The notes under the pieces are model-generated. The model made no database searches. It worked only from the letters and a program-made list of their open reading frames with translations, and was not told where the DNA came from. Both the position numbers and the translations under genes were made by a program. Positions 61,764 to 64,000 of a DNA stretch of 64,000 bases are shown here, one piece after another (position 1 is the stretch's first letter; each line of letters begins with the position of its first letter). Origin of the DNA: Saccharothrix sp. NRRL B-16348 (GTDB taxonomy: Bacteria > Actinomycetota > Actinomycetes > Mycobacteriales > Pseudonocardiaceae); the NCBI RefSeq assembly GCF_001280085.1, contig NZ_LGED01000197.1, forward strand, positions 33,595-97,594, in the 5' to 3' direction.

Positions 61764-63501
61764 GGTGGACCGGACCAGGGGTACCACCGGCGGCCGTGCC
61801 GATCCCGACGCCGTGAGGGTGGCGCTGCAACTGTTGGACCAGCTGAACCTGACCCCGACCGACCTGGTCGACGTCGTGGCGGCGAGAAGGATGCCGACAT
61901 TCGCGGAGTTGGTGCCGAAGGCGATCGAGGCGATGCCGGAAGGGTCCCGCCGAACCTATCGCACCTATTTGAACAAGCTGTTGGAGGTCTGGGGGCCGCG
62001 TCGTCTGGACGAGTTCGACGCCGAGGAGGCGAGGCGGTTCCTGACGTATACGCAGGAGACTGCGCAGGTGCGGCGGACGGGCACCGGTGGCGGCGGGGCG
62101 GCGCAGCACGCCCGTCGCGCGCTGTCGTGGTTGTACCGGTATGCGGAGGAACACGAGTTCATCAGCTCGCGACAGAACGTGATCAAGCTGATACCCACGC
62201 CGCCCTCGAGCCAATCGCGGCGTCATGCTCTCTCCCCGCAACTGGTTGCGGACATCCTGGCCGCGGCACGGGGCACGGGCGTCGATCCGACGCTGGACGC
62301 CCTGATCCTGCGGTTCCATCTGGAGACCGCAGCCCGCACCGGTGGTGCGCTGGCACTGCGGGTGCGCGATCTGAATCCCGATCAGTCGCTGGTGCGGTTG
62401 CACGAGAAGAATTCGATGCAGCGGTGGCAGCCCGTTTCGCCGACGTTGATGGAGCACCTGCTCCACCATGCCCGTGACCGGGGTGCCCGGGACGAGGACG
62501 ACGGGGTGCTGCGTTATGCCGATGGCACTGCGCTGGCCAGGCCTCATTACGAGAAGCTGTGGAGGCGTGTGGGCAGATATGTCGAGAGCGTGCGAGTGCT
62601 GGGCGTCAGCACCCACTGGCTGCGGCACACCACGTTGACGTGGGTGGAACGCAACTTCGGCTACGCGGTTGCCCGGGCCTACGCCGGGCACGCCGTACCG
62701 AAGTTCAACCTGCACGGTGTGACCCAGGTCTACGTCAAGGCCGGCATCGAGGAGGTGGCGACGGCGTTGCAGGCGATGACCGGTGAGCGTCATCCACTGG
62801 CATCGACGGTGACGGGCGACGGCTCGTCGCCCGTCACCGAGCCGGATCGGGCGGGTCACGGCGGGCTCGGGCGGTCCACGCTGCCCGAGTGGCTACGCGC
62901 CGGGGGTGTGGTGGAGACCGTCCAGGACCGCTTGGTCGAACGGATCCGCCAACTGTACGAGGAAGCCGAGCAGGCCGGCCGCCCACGCCCAGGCCGAGGG
63001 GTCTTGGTCAAGGCGACCGGGGCGTCGGATCACCGAGTGATCGCGGCGCAGGCGGAGATCAATGGGACCATCAAGCCTCCCTGGCTTGACGACCTGGTCG
63101 AGCGGATCCGCCGTCTATACGAGGAAGCCGAGCAGGCCGGGCGCCAACGCCCGAGCCGGGGGACCTTGGCCAAGGCCACCGGGGCGTCGGTCTACCGGGT
63201 GAATGTTGCGCAGGCGGAGATCAAGGCGACCGTCAAACCCCCCTGGATGGAGGACCTAGTCGAGCGGATCCGCCGACTGTACGAGGAAGCCGAGCAGGCC
63301 GGCCGCCCACGCCCAGGCCAGCGTCCGTTGATCAAGGCGACCGGGGCGTCGAATAGCCGAGTGCGGGCGGCGGTAGCGGAGATCGATAGGACCGCACGCG
63401 GCCTGGGGCCTGCTACCCCCGGTCCTGGTGTGGCCGCGGAAGCATCGGAGGCCCCGCTCGTAGCGATGACTGCCAGGGACGGCCACGGCCGCTGGCGATA
63501 G
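61756..63501 (+). CDS. Tyrosine recombinase with three C-terminal HTH-like repeats
   Basis: A 581-residue site-specific recombinase, ATG 61756. Residues about 45-135 are the SAM-like arm domain. Residues about 155-340 are the catalytic domain with Arg194 (TAARTGG), Lys218, His287 and Arg290 (THWLRHTTL), His312 (YAGHA) and nucleophile Tyr326 (TQVYVKA): all catalytic residues are present. Residues 391-552 are three tandem 54-residue repeats. Each begins D-x-L-V-E-R-I-R-x-L-Y-E-E-A-E-Q-A-G and ends in a helix-turn-helix-like KATGAS-x-x-RV-x-x-A-x-AEI. This tail is not part of the classic integrase fold and may bind repeated DNA sites. Confidence 0.88.
   Translation: MVEVDRTRGTTGGRADPDAVRVALQLLDQLNLTPTDLVDVVAARRMPTFAELVPKAIEAMPEGSRRTYRTYLNKLLEVWGPRRLDEFDAEEARRFLTYTQETAQVRRTGTGGGGAAQHARRALSWLYRYAEEHEFISSRQNVIKLIPTPPSSQSRRHALSPQLVADILAAARGTGVDPTLDALILRFHLETAARTGGALALRVRDLNPDQSLVRLHEKNSMQRWQPVSPTLMEHLLHHARDRGARDEDDGVLRYADGTALARPHYEKLWRRVGRYVESVRVLGVSTHWLRHTTLTWVERNFGYAVARAYAGHAVPKFNLHGVTQVYVKAGIEEVATALQAMTGERHPLASTVTGDGSSPVTEPDRAGHGGLGRSTLPEWLRAGGVVETVQDRLVERIRQLYEEAEQAGRPRPGRGVLVKATGASDHRVIAAQAEINGTIKPPWLDDLVERIRRLYEEAEQAGRQRPSRGTLAKATGASVYRVNVAQAEIKATVKPPWMEDLVERIRRLYEEAEQAGRPRPGQRPLIKATGASNSRVRAAVAEIDRTARGLGPATPGPGVAAEASEAPLVAMTARDGHGRWR
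62926..63411 (+). repeat. Three in-frame 162-bp repeats inside the recombinase gene
   Basis: Copies start at 62926, 63088 and 63250, each exactly 162 bp (54 codons). Protein identity between copies is high, and DNA identity is also high in the LYEEAEQAG part, pointing to recent duplication. Confidence 0.9.
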
Positions 63502-63584
63502 TGGGGCGGAGGGCGAGGCGGGCGAGGGCGAGGCGCGGCGACAGCCGACCGCGCATGCCCTGTCGGCGTCCCGATCACCCACGT

Positions 63585-63604
63585 TGTCACCGCTGGCGGT
63601 GACA
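63585..63604. other. Palindrome after recombinase gene
   Basis: TGTCACCGC-TG-GCGGTGACA is a near-perfect 20-bp dyad, 84 bp after the recombinase stop. It may be a terminator stem or a recombinase/partner binding site. Confidence 0.45.
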
Positions 63605-63718
63605 GCAAGGCAATCGGCAGGGCTTTCGGTGCGTCGGTCGCCGGGAATCGCAGAGCCTGCCGTCGAGCAGGGTGGTTCGTCGGCGGGGTTGTTGTTGCGG
63701 TTCCAGCTCGGCTGTCGA

Positions 63719-63843
63719 GGTTGTTGAGTTGGCGTTGGGCGCGTTCGGTGGCGGTGTCGCGGCCCGGCGGCAGGCACTGAAGATGTACCGGTAGTCGGGC
63801 CGCGACATCGATGCCGAACGCGCCCAACGCCAACTCAACAACC
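63719..63843. repeat. 125-bp inverted repeat
   Basis: Arms 63719-63748 and 63814-63843 are perfect 30-bp complements. The inner 18 bp on each side also pair with four mismatches, leaving a 29-bp loop. Both arms translate outward into ERAQRQLNN (one on each strand), so the same coding fragment is present twice in opposite directions. This resembles the footprint of a mobile element or a recombination site. Confidence 0.85.
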
Positions 63844-63905
63844 CCACCGACACCGACCCTCACAACGCCTGAGCCGCCCACCCAGACCCCCGGACGGTGC
63901 AGACA

Positions 63906-64000
63906 ATGCCGTGGTGCACGCTCTCACCGGGCTTCCTCGCCAATCCCGAAGGGCTGGCGCTGGGCAACGCGGTGCAAACCAACCTCGTTGCGGCGCAGTT
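63906..64000 (+). CDS. Possible start of a gene cut by the window edge
   Basis: From ATG 63906 the frame is open to the end, starting MPWCTLSPGFLANPEGLALG. The residue mix is more protein-like than in the other frames. I do not recognise it, and 31 codons are too few to decide. Confidence 0.25.
   Translation, partial: MPWCTLSPGFLANPEGLALGNAVQTNLVAAQ

Overview
This 64 kb window comes from a high-GC actinomycete chromosome. The best match is Pseudonocardiales (Saccharothrix/Actinosynnema/Lentzea type), judged by gene style only. The signs are very high third-position GC, frequent GTG starts and GTGA/ATGA gene overlaps, an ergothioneine operon, a mycothiol-type DinB protein, ANTAR/GAF regulators, DUF5753, two cytochromes P450, and surface proteins with a LAxTG class E-type sortase signal. 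No rRNA, tRNA or CRISPR array was seen.

Layout. 0-3.7 kb: a cell-surface locus. It holds a truncated divergent gene, two secreted proteins sharing a DUF6801-like domain (the second on a long Thr stalk with a C-terminal LANTG sorting signal), and a lipoprotein. 3.8-7.5 kb: a GAF-ANTAR regulator divergent from a response regulator / sensor kinase / TAXI-type lipoprotein operon, followed by a striking 22-bp-period inverted repeat array. 7.7-11.2 kb: a DUF5655 protein and a MoxR/DUF58/VWA operon. 11.4-15.1 kb: a MobA-like protein, an MHYT membrane sensor, a tandem-GGDEF protein and an alpha/beta hydrolase. 15.4-24.4 kb: a methyltransferase, a GrpB protein, a voltage-gated-type channel, an NlpC/P60 hydrolase, an acyl-CoA synthetase, a short alpha-carbonic anhydrase, a sirtuin, and a two-gene membrane operon. 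24.5-37.2 kb: a minisatellite, a LysR regulator, an acetyltransferase, an ABC pair, aconitase, a macrodomain protein, a secreted VWA protein, and a TetR/MMPL pair with visible operators.

37.3-40.3 kb holds a compact two-gene cassette: an adenylating ligase overlapping a PLP-dependent decarboxylase fused to an acyl carrier protein. It looks able to load and decarboxylate an amino acid on a carrier. 40.5-44.8 kb is egtA-egtB-egtC-egtD (ergothioneine). 45-50 kb: a secreted sugar-dehydrogenase-type protein, a DUF5753 protein without an HTH, an AcnR-type aconitase repressor, an MFS transporter and a thioesterase. The acnA promoter at 27.75 kb carries a perfect match to the AcnR operator consensus, so the repressor and its target are both in the window, 20 kb apart. 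50-57.9 kb: two P450s, an unusually long TetR regulator, paired P-loop kinases, an HxlR regulator, a peptide transporter and a DinB-type protein. 58.3-60.3 kb: a DUF4262 protein, yebC and pdxT.

60.3-64 kb looks like an accessory insertion. It contains a 3' remnant of a cystathionine gamma-synthase-type gene, an AbrB-like small protein, a tyrosine recombinase whose tail is three near-identical 54-residue HTH-like repeats, and a 125-bp inverted repeat. The observations I rate highest are the ligase/decarboxylase-ACP cassette, the repeat-tailed recombinase, the AcnR site and the 22-bp array.
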